64,000 bases of DNA from positions 62,001-126,000 of the forward strand of contig CALFSX010000064.1 in NCBI GenBank assembly GCA_937916515.1, in the 5' to 3' direction. The notes below the pieces were generated by a model, which was not told the origin of the DNA, ran no database searches, and worked only from the letters and a program-made list of their open reading frames with translations. This DNA comes from an uncultured Planctomycetaceae bacterium. Its GTDB lineage: Bacteria; Planctomycetota; Planctomycetia; Planctomycetales; Planctomycetaceae. This document shows, one piece after another, positions 37,222 through 44,764 of this stretch. The translations under genes were made by a program, and so were the position numbers. Every line of letters begins with the position of its first letter. Positions within the stretch are counted from its first letter, which is position 1.

Positions 37222-38010
37222 ATGAACTACAGAATTCCATCACTGGCAATTGGGCTCACTCTCAGCTTGTGTGCACAATTTTGTGTCCTTTCGGCCGACG
37301 AACAACAGACGTCCGTTTCGCCGAAGACTGCACGAATCGCAATTTACGACCATTCGGATGGTAGTGCCAATGGCCCAAAAAACCTGATGCAGTTTCTGAC
37401 TGCTGAAGCCGGCTTCGAATGTAAGCGGGTGACACCGAAAGAAATCCAGGAAGGCGTATTGCGAGACTTCGATACTTTGATCATGCCAGGAGGTTCGGGC
37501 AGTTTGCAGTCAAGCAAACTGGGAGAACAAGGTCTAAAGCACGTTCAGGAATTTGTCCGAGATGGCGGCGGCTACGTGGGAATCTGCGCTGGCTCGTACC
37601 TGGCAACGACTCATTATTCATGGTCTCTGGGACTGTTGAATGCAAAAGTCTGGGACCGAACCCATTGGGCACGCGGCAATGGTGAAGTCACGCTTGCACT
37701 TAGCGACAAAGGGTGTCAGCTTCTGGACGCTGAACAAGCAGAACTGGACGTGCTGTACGCTCAGGGACCGCTATTGGTCCCCGACAACAAAGCTGAACTG
37801 CCGGGCTATGAAGTGCTGGCAACTTTCAAAACAGAAGTCGCTACAAAGGGAGCTCAAGAAGGTTCGATGACGGGTACTCACGCAATCGTACGAACCATGT
37901 TTGGCAAAGGCCGAGTCATCTGCTTTAGTCCGCACCCGGAATCCAGCGGCGGCCCACGAACAATCATGACTGCAGGCGTTCGCTGGGCTTCGCAAGGGCT
38001 TCGCCCTTAA
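37222..38010 (+). CDS. Secreted class I glutamine-amidotransferase-like protein (BPL_N type)
   Basis: 262 aa from ATG 37222, which opens a signal peptide (SLAIGLTLSLCAQFCVLSA); the frame is open further up into the previous gene. The fold signature is IAIYDHSDGSANGPKN, FDTLIMPGGSGSLQ and GGGYVGICAGSYLA with nucleophile-elbow Cys122. This matches the biotin-protein-ligase N-terminal-like (BPL_N) group of class I amidotransferase domains. FGKGRVICFSPHPESSGGPR supplies the late His. The last residues, QGLRP and the stop codon, are encoded by DR2 copy 5. Probably cotranscribed with the C45 hydrolase gene. Substrate unknown. Confidence 0.8.
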   Translation: MNYRIPSLAIGLTLSLCAQFCVLSADEQQTSVSPKTARIAIYDHSDGSANGPKNLMQFLTAEAGFECKRVTPKEIQEGVLRDFDTLIMPGGSGSLQSSKLGEQGLKHVQEFVRDGGGYVGICAGSYLATTHYSWSLGLLNAKVWDRTHWARGNGEVTLALSDKGCQLLDAEQAELDVLYAQGPLLVPDNKAELPGYEVLATFKTEVATKGAQEGSMTGTHAIVRTMFGKGRVICFSPHPESSGGPRTIMTAGVRWASQGLRP

Positions 38011-38080
38011 CCCGGTGGCGTGGCATAAGGAAAGACGTGGGACGCGTTGATCAACGGACAGCGCCGGTGTCGCTACGACA
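37992..38080 (+). repeat. Dispersed repeat DR2, copy 5 (partial)
   Basis: It begins with the hairpin CAAGGGC-TTC-GCCCTTA, which forms the 3' end of the preceding reading frame, followed by CCGGTGGCGTGG and a diverged version of the GC-rich block. The tail seen in the other copies is not recognisable. With copy 4 it makes an inverted pair around two genes. Confidence 0.7.
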
Positions 38081-38183
38081 TTAAACTTGACGAATCGCTA
38101 CGATACGATTTGGACACAGGGATCCATTGGAACGCATCAATTCAGGTACTGGCAAAATTCCAAACAGAAAATGAACCATAAAC

Positions 38184-38831
38184 TTAACGTCGCGTTCTAT
38201 TGAAACGGATGCCGCAACCACGTGCTCCAGCTTTTTCGATTTCAGGCCGGACACCCATCAAGCCAGCCGCCACAGCAAGTTCGACGTACTTCACCTGCAC
38301 CTTGTCAGCGACCGTGGCATCATCCAACGCACCTCGGTAGATAATCACTCGATCCTTGTTGAGCACATAGAATTCCGGCGTGTAAATTGCGTCGTAGGCT
38401 TTGGCCACGGTTTGAGATTCGTCCCAAAGATATGGGAAGTTGAACTTCTTCTGCGCAGCTCGCTCTTTCATTTTATCCATCCTGTCCGCCGGAACGGTGT
38501 TGGCGTTAATCGCCACCAGCTGAGCACTCAACCCTTCCTTCACAAACTTAGTCTGCAATGCGATCAATCGATCTTCGTAGTCAGACGCATATGGGCAACT
38601 GTTGCAGGTAAAGCAAACCACGACGACGTCCTTGCTGCGCAGTGATTCCAGCGAATGAACCTTATCATCGGTCCCGGGCAGATCGACCCACGCGGGAGCC
38701 TTGTCACCAATTGCCGGCGGCCGGGGCTCATCCTCACCGAACGTCGGCTGCCCCCAGTTGAAGCACAACAATACAACCAGCAGTGATAAGCGAACTGCGA
38801 AGTTTGGTTGAATGATCTTCGATGTGGTCAT
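38184..38831 (-). CDS. Secreted thioredoxin-fold redoxin
   Basis: 215 aa. A hydrophobic N-terminal segment (FAVRLSLLVVLLCFNW) acts as signal peptide. The thioredoxin fold shows IGDKAPAW near residue 40, VVVCFTCNSCPYASDYEDR with the CxxC pair CNSC, then VAKAYDAIYTPEFYVL with the cis-Pro, and IYRGALDD. It belongs to the AhpC/TSA-redoxin group; the FTCNSCPYA form is common in Planctomycetota. The C-terminal GCGIRFNR adds one more Cys. Probably a periplasmic disulfide or peroxide reductase. Alone in its transcript. Confidence 0.85.
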   Translation of the reverse strand: MTTSKIIQPNFAVRLSLLVVLLCFNWGQPTFGEDEPRPPAIGDKAPAWVDLPGTDDKVHSLESLRSKDVVVVCFTCNSCPYASDYEDRLIALQTKFVKEGLSAQLVAINANTVPADRMDKMKERAAQKKFNFPYLWDESQTVAKAYDAIYTPEFYVLNKDRVIIYRGALDDATVADKVQVKYVELAVAAGLMGVRPEIEKAGARGCGIRFNRTRR

Positions 38832-39336
38832 CAGGAACTTTCCGATAGCAAAACAGGATCAATCGTGGAGTAGCCCACATGGCAACACGCAATTGGCAGA
38901 AGCCCTGCGAAGAATAGTCCGCCAGCAGCGCCCGAATTTTTCTGATTGTACACGCTGTGCTCCAAACTTCACGACAGCCGGTGAAATCCTGCCGCCGCGA
39001 TTGAAAATGGCGAGTCAGCTGCGACAACCTGCTACGAGGCGTCAAATTCAGATCTACTGACCGTCTGCAATCGCACGTCGGCAAAGGAACGGGCTTGAGT
39101 TCTTCGCATTTTTTTGCCGGTGCGTCCGAAACGTTCGGCGAATCCCGCCGCAGAAAAGTGGCAGACTCAGAGTACTTGAATCGCCGAGTGGAACAACTTG
39201 AATGATTTCTGAGTTTTTTTTGCTTTCGGTTCAGGTTCACCAGCCACGATTCCGATTAGGACGACAAGGTAACCTTCAATTGTGAGATCTGGTCAGACAC
39301 CGCAACCCGCTGTCCAGTGACGAGGAATTTGGAAAC
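38832..39336. other. Intergenic region between divergent genes
   Basis: 505 bp upstream of both the redoxin and the Tyr/Gln-rich protein gene. Frames open on either strand give no recognisable product. No repeat copy or strong hairpin was seen. Confidence 0.5.
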
Positions 39337-40137
39337 ATGAAACGCACGACATCTATCGCAGCAATGACGCTGATTGTCCTCTGTTCAACCGCTTCAACTT
39401 CACATGCATGCTTTTGCATGCCGTGGCTAAATCCGTTTAACTGGCTGGGATTTCATGGATGCGGCAACTACGGCGGTTGTGGTTATCAGACTTACGGATA
39501 TCAGCAGCCAATTTATAGCGGCTATCAGCAGCCAATGTACGCTGCTCCTCAGATGCTCAACTATCCAGTTGCCCCAACGTCTCCGGGCTGCGGATGTACA
39601 GGTGCCGTTCAGCCTCAGCAAACCATGTCTGCCGTTCGAGTTCCCGTGACGAACTATCGAGCCGTCACGCAATATGTGCCTCAAACGACTTATCAAACGC
39701 AGTACCAGTATTCGACCCAGCAAGCGGTTGCCTACGCTCAGCCGACGATGAGTTACGCTCAACCATCAATCGCCTACTCACAACCTTCGGTGGCGTACGA
39801 CGCCTATGGTCAAAACTCTCTGGCCTATGGAGTTCCAAGCTACAACACGGCGGCATTGCCGATGCCGATGCCAGAAGGTACCAGCTACCCTCCAACAATG
39901 ACGCCACCAACCTATCCAGCTCCGATGTATTCTGCCCCAACCATTTTCCAGGCGTCACCTAACGTTGCGACCCCGAGCTATTCCGGCGACGTTCACGGCG
40001 ATCACGAATACCCCAGCCAGTCGGCAGTAACGCCTAGCGCACCTATTCAGTGGTACCAAAACAAAAACGCAATTCGTCCTGTTTCATACAGCGTTAGCCC
40101 TGTATCCGCGAAGTCGTACTCAGCAACTGTCCGCTAA
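39337..40137 (+). CDS. Secreted Tyr/Gln/Pro-rich repetitive protein
   Basis: 266 aa. A signal peptide ends near residue 24 (STASTSHA), followed by a Cys-containing segment CFCMPWLNPFNWLGFHGCG and a Gly/Tyr-rich stretch. The central part is built from short degenerate units such as YQQPIYSG/YQQPMYAA and YAQPTMS/YAQPSIA/YSQPSVA. The composition suggests an extended, low-complexity surface or matrix protein. No family recognised. It has its own terminator immediately downstream and stands alone between intergenic regions of 0.5 and 0.9 kb. Confidence 0.8.
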   Translation: MKRTTSIAAMTLIVLCSTASTSHACFCMPWLNPFNWLGFHGCGNYGGCGYQTYGYQQPIYSGYQQPMYAAPQMLNYPVAPTSPGCGCTGAVQPQQTMSAVRVPVTNYRAVTQYVPQTTYQTQYQYSTQQAVAYAQPTMSYAQPSIAYSQPSVAYDAYGQNSLAYGVPSYNTAALPMPMPEGTSYPPTMTPPTYPAPMYSAPTIFQASPNVATPSYSGDVHGDHEYPSQSAVTPSAPIQWYQNKNAIRPVSYSVSPVSAKSYSATVR

Positions 40138-40169
40138 GCGAAACTGGCAATCCACCGATCAACGAATTA

Positions 40170-40208
40170 AACACTGTCGAGCCCCTGCGGTTTCGACAGT
40201 GTTTTTTT
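40170..40208 (+). terminator. Rho-independent terminator of the Tyr/Gln-rich protein gene
   Basis: A perfect 11-bp stem, AACACTGTCGA (40170-40180) with TCGACAGTGTT (40193-40203), has a 12-base loop and runs into seven Ts. It lies 32 bp after the stop codon. Confidence 0.93.
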
Positions 40209-41086
40209 GTGCGCCGATGTACGAAAATTGCGAAACATCTGGCTTGTCTCTGTGCGATATGTCACGCCTTGATTGTGCGAGCCCACACCCGCCGTGCGAA
40301 TACGCACGCCGCCGATGCTTCCCGCGACTTCAGTCGACGTTGTTCTGGCAAATGAGAACCGGAGATCCTGAACCAGGATGCGGCCAATTGCGGCTGAGAA
40401 ACTCTTCGAATCGGATTGGTTCGATTCAACTGAATTCTCGTGCAAATGCGGCGCCCCAAACACACTTACGCTGCAAGCCTTTGCTAAACCACTATCGTTG
40501 CACGCCGTGCTTCCGCCTTTACTTCGCGACGACTGAGTAAACAACACGACATGCTTCCATTGGCGGTCGCGCACGCAACTGCTGAATCGAGGCCTGTTGC
40601 GTGAATCGTCGGCATTCGCCGCTGACGGCCAGAACGCGAACGAGCCCGGTCAAAGTCTGCTGGACCGGGCTCGTTCGCGGTCAATCATCTGGATGCCACG
40701 GCAAACGCTGACAAATATTGCATCAGGCGATGCGCAACGAAGCACGACACTCAGACCGAAAAATGCCCGCTGCATGCCCGCCAGCATCACTCAAGCGACA
40801 TGGCAATTTCCACCAAACGCGACAAGCATCGATTTCCAATTCGAATCGAAGGAAGTTGTGCAGGAATTGGCACACAGACTGCTTAGAGCCAATCGATCGA
40901 GGATAAGTCCGTGATCGACGTCAAAACCCGTTACGAGTTTGCTATCGACACGAATTTGCTATTGTAGAACTGTGCATACATCGTTAGCCACTTTCGGCTT
41001 CGACGACGTTGTGAGATCGTGGTTCAGCTTCAGGTCTGTTTTGGCAGATGCAGATTCCGCACAGGAATTTCCGGTACACAGGATAG
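40209..41086. other. Long intergenic region upstream of the cbb3 cluster
   Basis: About 880 bp. Apart from the perfect hairpin at 40635-40679 no gene or RNA is recognised; several short overlapping frames exist on both strands with no recognisable products. It should contain the promoter of the oxidase cluster. No clear FNR/ANR-type box (TTGAT-N4-ATCAA) was found by eye. Confidence 0.5.
40635..40679. repeat. Perfect 17-bp inverted repeat
   Basis: CGCGAACGAGCCCGGTC (40635-40651) and its exact reverse complement (40663-40679) flank an 11-base loop. No T-tract lies on either side, it is over 400 bp from the nearest gene start or stop, and it is unrelated to DR1 or DR2. Confidence 0.85.
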
Positions 41087-42283
41087 ATGATGCCCCTTCA
41101 TTCAAATTCGATCGCTTCCGGGCGACTCAACGCTTCATGGTTGCAGACAACCTCTGACCTGTCACTGAACGCTTCAGCGACAACATGTCGTCGCCTGCGT
41201 GTCAGTTCAGCATTCACTAAGCTGTCACTTGCACTGTGCATGTTTGCAGCGGTCGGGTGCGAGCGTGCTGAACCGATTCGGTGGACCCCCAGCGCTCTGG
41301 TCGGCGAATTGCCTGACCAGGAATTGCAGGATCAACTGAACGGGATCGTGAAGGAGAATTCAGGCACTGCTGCAGAGCCTCGCCTTGTGAGTCACCCCAA
41401 AGAAGACTTTGATTTCGAGTTACAGCTAAAACTGGGCCAGGCTGTTTACATGAAGCGGTGCGTGCAGTGCCATGGAATCAACGGCGACGGCAATGGACAC
41501 ATTGCGGATTCGCTGTACCCTCGGCCTCGTGACTACACCCGTGGAATGTTTAAATTCACATCAACGCCGTACGGCACCAAGCCTCGCCATGAAGACCTGG
41601 TTTCGACAATTCGCAAGGGCATTGCCGGAACGTCAATGCCGCGATTTAATCGTATTCCAGACAAAGAAGTCAATGCTGTTGTTGAATACGTCATGGTGCT
41701 TGCTCAACGTGGCGAACTGGAATACCAACTTGCAAGTGAAGCAGAAGCCGCCGAAGAACTGGATCCTGACTACATCCCGGATTTCGTAGATGACGTCATC
41801 AACAGATGGGCGGTTGCCAAAACCAGCCTCACGCAGCCTCTCACTCCTCAACCGGAACTAACACCAGAACGTGCTGTTTTGGGGCGAGAAGCATTTCTGC
41901 AGAAGGGATGCAGCAAATGTCACGGCGAAGACGGTCGCGGACACACCAAAGACAACATTGGCAAAGATTCGTGGGGCAATCCGACGCGAGCCGCCGACCT
42001 CACATCCGGCATGCTGCACGGCGGACAGGAACCGATTGACATTTACCGTCGCATCCTGAACGGGATCAACGGAACTCCCATGCCAGGCTTCAAAAGTGCT
42101 TTGCAGAATGAGCCTGAAACCATTTGGAATCTGGTGTCGTACGTTCTGGAAATTTCCAATCGCCGTCGGTTTGGGGAAAAAATTCCGGCTGGATTAATGA
42201 AGCCGTATGACACAAAGGCGAACATGGCAAAGAGCGAGCCTGAGACCACTGGTGAATTCGACAGCACGTCAGAAGAAGAATAG
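41087..42283 (+). CDS. Di-heme cytochrome c lipoprotein (CcoP-like)
   Basis: 398 aa from ATG 41087 or 41090. A basic stretch (RRLRVSSAFTKLSLAL) leads to the lipobox AAVGC with Cys58, so the mature protein is lipid-anchored. The signal region is unusually long, and a TTG at 41141 could be the true start. The first heme c domain has CVQCH (Cys125, 128, His129) with Met184 in TSMPRF; the second has CSKCH (275-279) with Met332 in TPMPGF. Two class I domains in tandem match the CcoP subunit, but without its usual transmembrane N-terminus. First gene of the cbb3 cluster; likely electron input to CcoN/CcoO. Confidence 0.85.
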   Translation: MMPLHSNSIASGRLNASWLQTTSDLSLNASATTCRRLRVSSAFTKLSLALCMFAAVGCERAEPIRWTPSALVGELPDQELQDQLNGIVKENSGTAAEPRLVSHPKEDFDFELQLKLGQAVYMKRCVQCHGINGDGNGHIADSLYPRPRDYTRGMFKFTSTPYGTKPRHEDLVSTIRKGIAGTSMPRFNRIPDKEVNAVVEYVMVLAQRGELEYQLASEAEAAEELDPDYIPDFVDDVINRWAVAKTSLTQPLTPQPELTPERAVLGREAFLQKGCSKCHGEDGRGHTKDNIGKDSWGNPTRAADLTSGMLHGGQEPIDIYRRILNGINGTPMPGFKSALQNEPETIWNLVSYVLEISNRRRFGEKIPAGLMKPYDTKANMAKSEPETTGEFDSTSEEE

Positions 42284-42349
42284 TTTCGCCTTCCGCTTCA
42301 GCCTTTTCATTCGCCGATCGCTGCCAACAGATATTTTCGAGACAGGTTT

Positions 42350-43024
42350 ATGACAACAGACTTGAAACAGAAACAGCTTGAGCTAACCCAGCTGAAACAG
42401 AAGGTGGCATCGCTGGAGGCCGAAGTGTCTACAGCGACCGCCAGTGACCAATGGAACCATGACAAGTTCTACGGAACGTATTATGGAACTGTAGGCTTCG
42501 TCTTCGGCGGATTTGCGGCAATGGCCTCGCTGCTGTTCAATGTTGTTGGATCAACGATCGCTGGAAAGCATCCTCTGGAAATCATTCGCGTTTACATGAC
42601 CTTTCCTCTGGGCAAAAAAGCGTTGGCTTTGGCGACCTCTGAAGGAACCAAGATGGTCATCAGCGATGGAGTCATTTTGGCACTGGGATGTTGCCTGTAC
42701 ATCGGCACCGGAACCGTGCTGGGCGTTTTGTTTCACTGGGTCATCTGTCGCTTCGCTCTGAAAGCTTCACTTGCGACTCGCCTGTTGTGGGGCACTGCAC
42801 TGGCCGGCGCAATGTGGATTGTGAATTTTTACGGAATCCTGTCCTGGTTGCAGCCAGCATTATTCGGTGGCAACTGGATCACAAACGGTGAATACATGGA
42901 ATGGTGGGTGGCCCTGGCAACTCATCTGGTCTTCGGCTGGACGATGGCCCTGATTGCACCACTGGGTGCGTTTGAGCCCTATAAACGCCCAACCGAACAA
43001 ACGCCGGCAGTGACTGGCATGTAA
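42350..43024 (+). CDS. Multi-pass membrane protein of the cbb3 cluster, unknown
   Basis: 224 aa, not recognised. The first ~35 residues (LKQKQLELTQLKQKVASLEA) are a cytoplasmic-looking coiled coil. Four or five hydrophobic segments follow (about residues 48-70, 105-135, 140-160 and 185-205). No heme or copper ligands are clear. It lies 66 bp after the di-heme cytochrome gene and 110 bp before ccoN, so it is probably a subunit or assembly factor of the same complex; this is inference from position only. Confidence 0.75.
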   Translation: MTTDLKQKQLELTQLKQKVASLEAEVSTATASDQWNHDKFYGTYYGTVGFVFGGFAAMASLLFNVVGSTIAGKHPLEIIRVYMTFPLGKKALALATSEGTKMVISDGVILALGCCLYIGTGTVLGVLFHWVICRFALKASLATRLLWGTALAGAMWIVNFYGILSWLQPALFGGNWITNGEYMEWWVALATHLVFGWTMALIAPLGAFEPYKRPTEQTPAVTGM

Positions 43025-43134
43025 ACTGGCTTAAAGAACGTCAACAGAGTGATTCCGAGCGGCAGCTCGCCCCCCAAAAGCAAGAGCCATTCTCTTGCTG
43101 GTTTGAACTCATTCAAGAGATTTGAAATCGATTC

Positions 43135-44562
43135 ATGTCTGAAGCATTAAACGAAGCTGTGACGACCAGTCACGAAGAAGTGAAGTCCAGCGAAGAACTG
43201 GTAGACCAGACGCTGGTCAAACTCTACTTCTGTACAGCACTTACGTTTCTTACGGTTGCTATGCTGGCAGGGCTGTTGATGGCCTTTCAGCTGATTCGCC
43301 ATAACCCATTGCGAGGCATTGAACTGTTTTCGCCGGGACGCTGGCGAATGGTACACACCAACGCAATTGCGTATGGTTTTCTGGCAAACGGATTTATTGG
43401 AGCGTTGCACTGGATTGTGCCCCGCCTGACTCTGCAGCCTGTTTTCAGCAAAAAGCTGTCATGGCTGATCTATGCCGCCTGGCAGGGAGTTGTGGGAGCA
43501 ACCGCTGTTGGAATTCTGCTTGGTGAAGCTCAGGGGCTTGAGTGGGGCGAAACTCCTGTTTGGGTGGACCCTTTTGCACAGCTTGGACTTGGCCTGCTGG
43601 CATTAAACTTCATGCCACCGATTGCTCGCATGAAAGGTCCGATTTATGTCACGCTGTGGTACTTCATGGCCATGTTTGTCTGGACATTCCTGACATACGC
43701 CATGGGCAACTTTGTGCCTGAATACTTTGTCACCGGCACCAGCGCTGGTGCCGTGGGTGGTTTGTTCATCCATGACCTTGTCGGTTTGTTCGTAACGCCT
43801 CTGGGATGGGGCATGATGTACTACTTCGTTCCGATCCTGCTGAAGAAGCCAATCTGGAGTCACGGGCTTTCGCTTGTTGGCTTCTGGGGACTGGCCTTCT
43901 TTTATCCGTTGCAGGGCATTCACCATTTTCTATACACGCCCATCCCTATGTTTCTGCAGTATGGAGCCGTGGTTTCCACAATCGCGGTGGAACTGGTTGT
44001 CACCACAGTGATTGTCAACTTCTTTGGAACACTGTGGGGATCTGGTAGTGCAGTAAAAACCAATCTTCCCATTCGCTGGTTCTATACCGGAATGATCTTC
44101 TACTTCCTGACATGTCTGCAGTGTGCGTTTCAGGTGACATTGACATTTCAAAAGATCATCCACTTTACCGACTGGGTGGTCGGACACGCTCATATGGTGA
44201 TGTTTGGCGTATTTACAATGTGGATTATGGGCATGATGACTTACCTGTTTCCGCGACTGTTAAACCGAGGATGGTACAGCCTCAAAGCCTGCGAATGGCA
44301 CTACTGGCTGTCCACAATCGGAATCGCAGTCATGTCTGCAGACCTGTTTTTACTGGGATTGTTTCAAGGATGGTCGTGGGCAGCGTTGGAGCCGTGGGAC
44401 GCATCCGTTGAAATCTCCTATCCATTCTGGATTTTGCGGACGATCGCTGGCTTGTCGATGTTCGCCGGGCTTCTTGTATTCTTGTGGAACCTGCTGAAGA
44501 CATGGACTTCAGTTCCTGAACAAACGGCTGTCGCTGACGTTTCAAATGCTGCAACAGCCTAA
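43135..44562 (+). CDS. ccoN: cbb3-type cytochrome c oxidase subunit I
   Basis: 475 aa with twelve predicted membrane segments. Expected ligands are visible: His74 (RMVHTNAIAYGF) for low-spin heme b, His213 (IHDLVGLFVTPLGWGMMYYF) and the His263-His264 pair (QGIHHFLY) for CuB, and GHAHMVMFG with His351 and His353 for the high- and low-spin hemes. This is the catalytic subunit that reduces oxygen with high affinity in the inner membrane. The stop codon lies inside the first bases of DR2 copy 6, which separates it from ccoO. Confidence 0.95.
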   Translation: MSEALNEAVTTSHEEVKSSEELVDQTLVKLYFCTALTFLTVAMLAGLLMAFQLIRHNPLRGIELFSPGRWRMVHTNAIAYGFLANGFIGALHWIVPRLTLQPVFSKKLSWLIYAAWQGVVGATAVGILLGEAQGLEWGETPVWVDPFAQLGLGLLALNFMPPIARMKGPIYVTLWYFMAMFVWTFLTYAMGNFVPEYFVTGTSAGAVGGLFIHDLVGLFVTPLGWGMMYYFVPILLKKPIWSHGLSLVGFWGLAFFYPLQGIHHFLYTPIPMFLQYGAVVSTIAVELVVTTVIVNFFGTLWGSGSAVKTNLPIRWFYTGMIFYFLTCLQCAFQVTLTFQKIIHFTDWVVGHAHMVMFGVFTMWIMGMMTYLFPRLLNRGWYSLKACEWHYWLSTIGIAVMSADLFLLGLFQGWSWAALEPWDASVEISYPFWILRTIAGLSMFAGLLVFLWNLLKTWTSVPEQTAVADVSNAATA

Positions 44563-44690
44563 CAAGGGCTTCGCCCTTGCCCCAGTGGCGTGGCCTGCGT
44601 GAGAACCTGGAAAGTTCTAGTCGCCAGGCCGCTCCGTTGTCGCTGCGAAAAGATCCGCACCGAGTGTGCATCATATCGAATAAGATTCCA
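44558..44690 (+). repeat. Dispersed repeat DR2, copy 6, between ccoN and ccoO
   Basis: About 133 bp. It starts CCTAA, where TAA is the ccoN stop, then the hairpin CAAGGGC-TTC-GCCCTTG, CCCCAGTGGCGTGG, a diverged GC-rich block and an AATAAGATTC tail. It occupies most of the 202-bp gap between the two oxidase subunit genes. Confidence 0.85.
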
Positions 44691-44764
44691 AGAACAGTTG
44701 GCAACCAGTTAACTACAAACCATCGCGTAATATCAATTCGTCTTCACAGATTTGAAATACAGTC

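Noticed and set aside
38734-39240. A 168-residue minus-strand gene overlapping the redoxin start
   Set aside because: It overlaps the redoxin signal peptide in another frame and its translation is rich in Arg, Ser and Cys with no domain.
39480-39830. CRISPR-like periodicity
   Set aside because: The short repeats are codons of the Y-x-Q-P protein repeats; there are no spacers between identical repeats.
40400-40445. GGTTCGATTC as the T-loop of a tRNA
   Set aside because: No acceptor, D-arm or anticodon arm can be formed around it; it belongs to a short local palindrome (GAATCG...CGATTC).
44556-44690. DR2 start (GCCTAACAAGGG...) as an integron attC site
   Set aside because: GCCTAAC resembles the RYYYAAC half of attC, but the matching GTTRRRY core at the other end is missing, the two ends are not complementary, and no integrase or cassette array is present.
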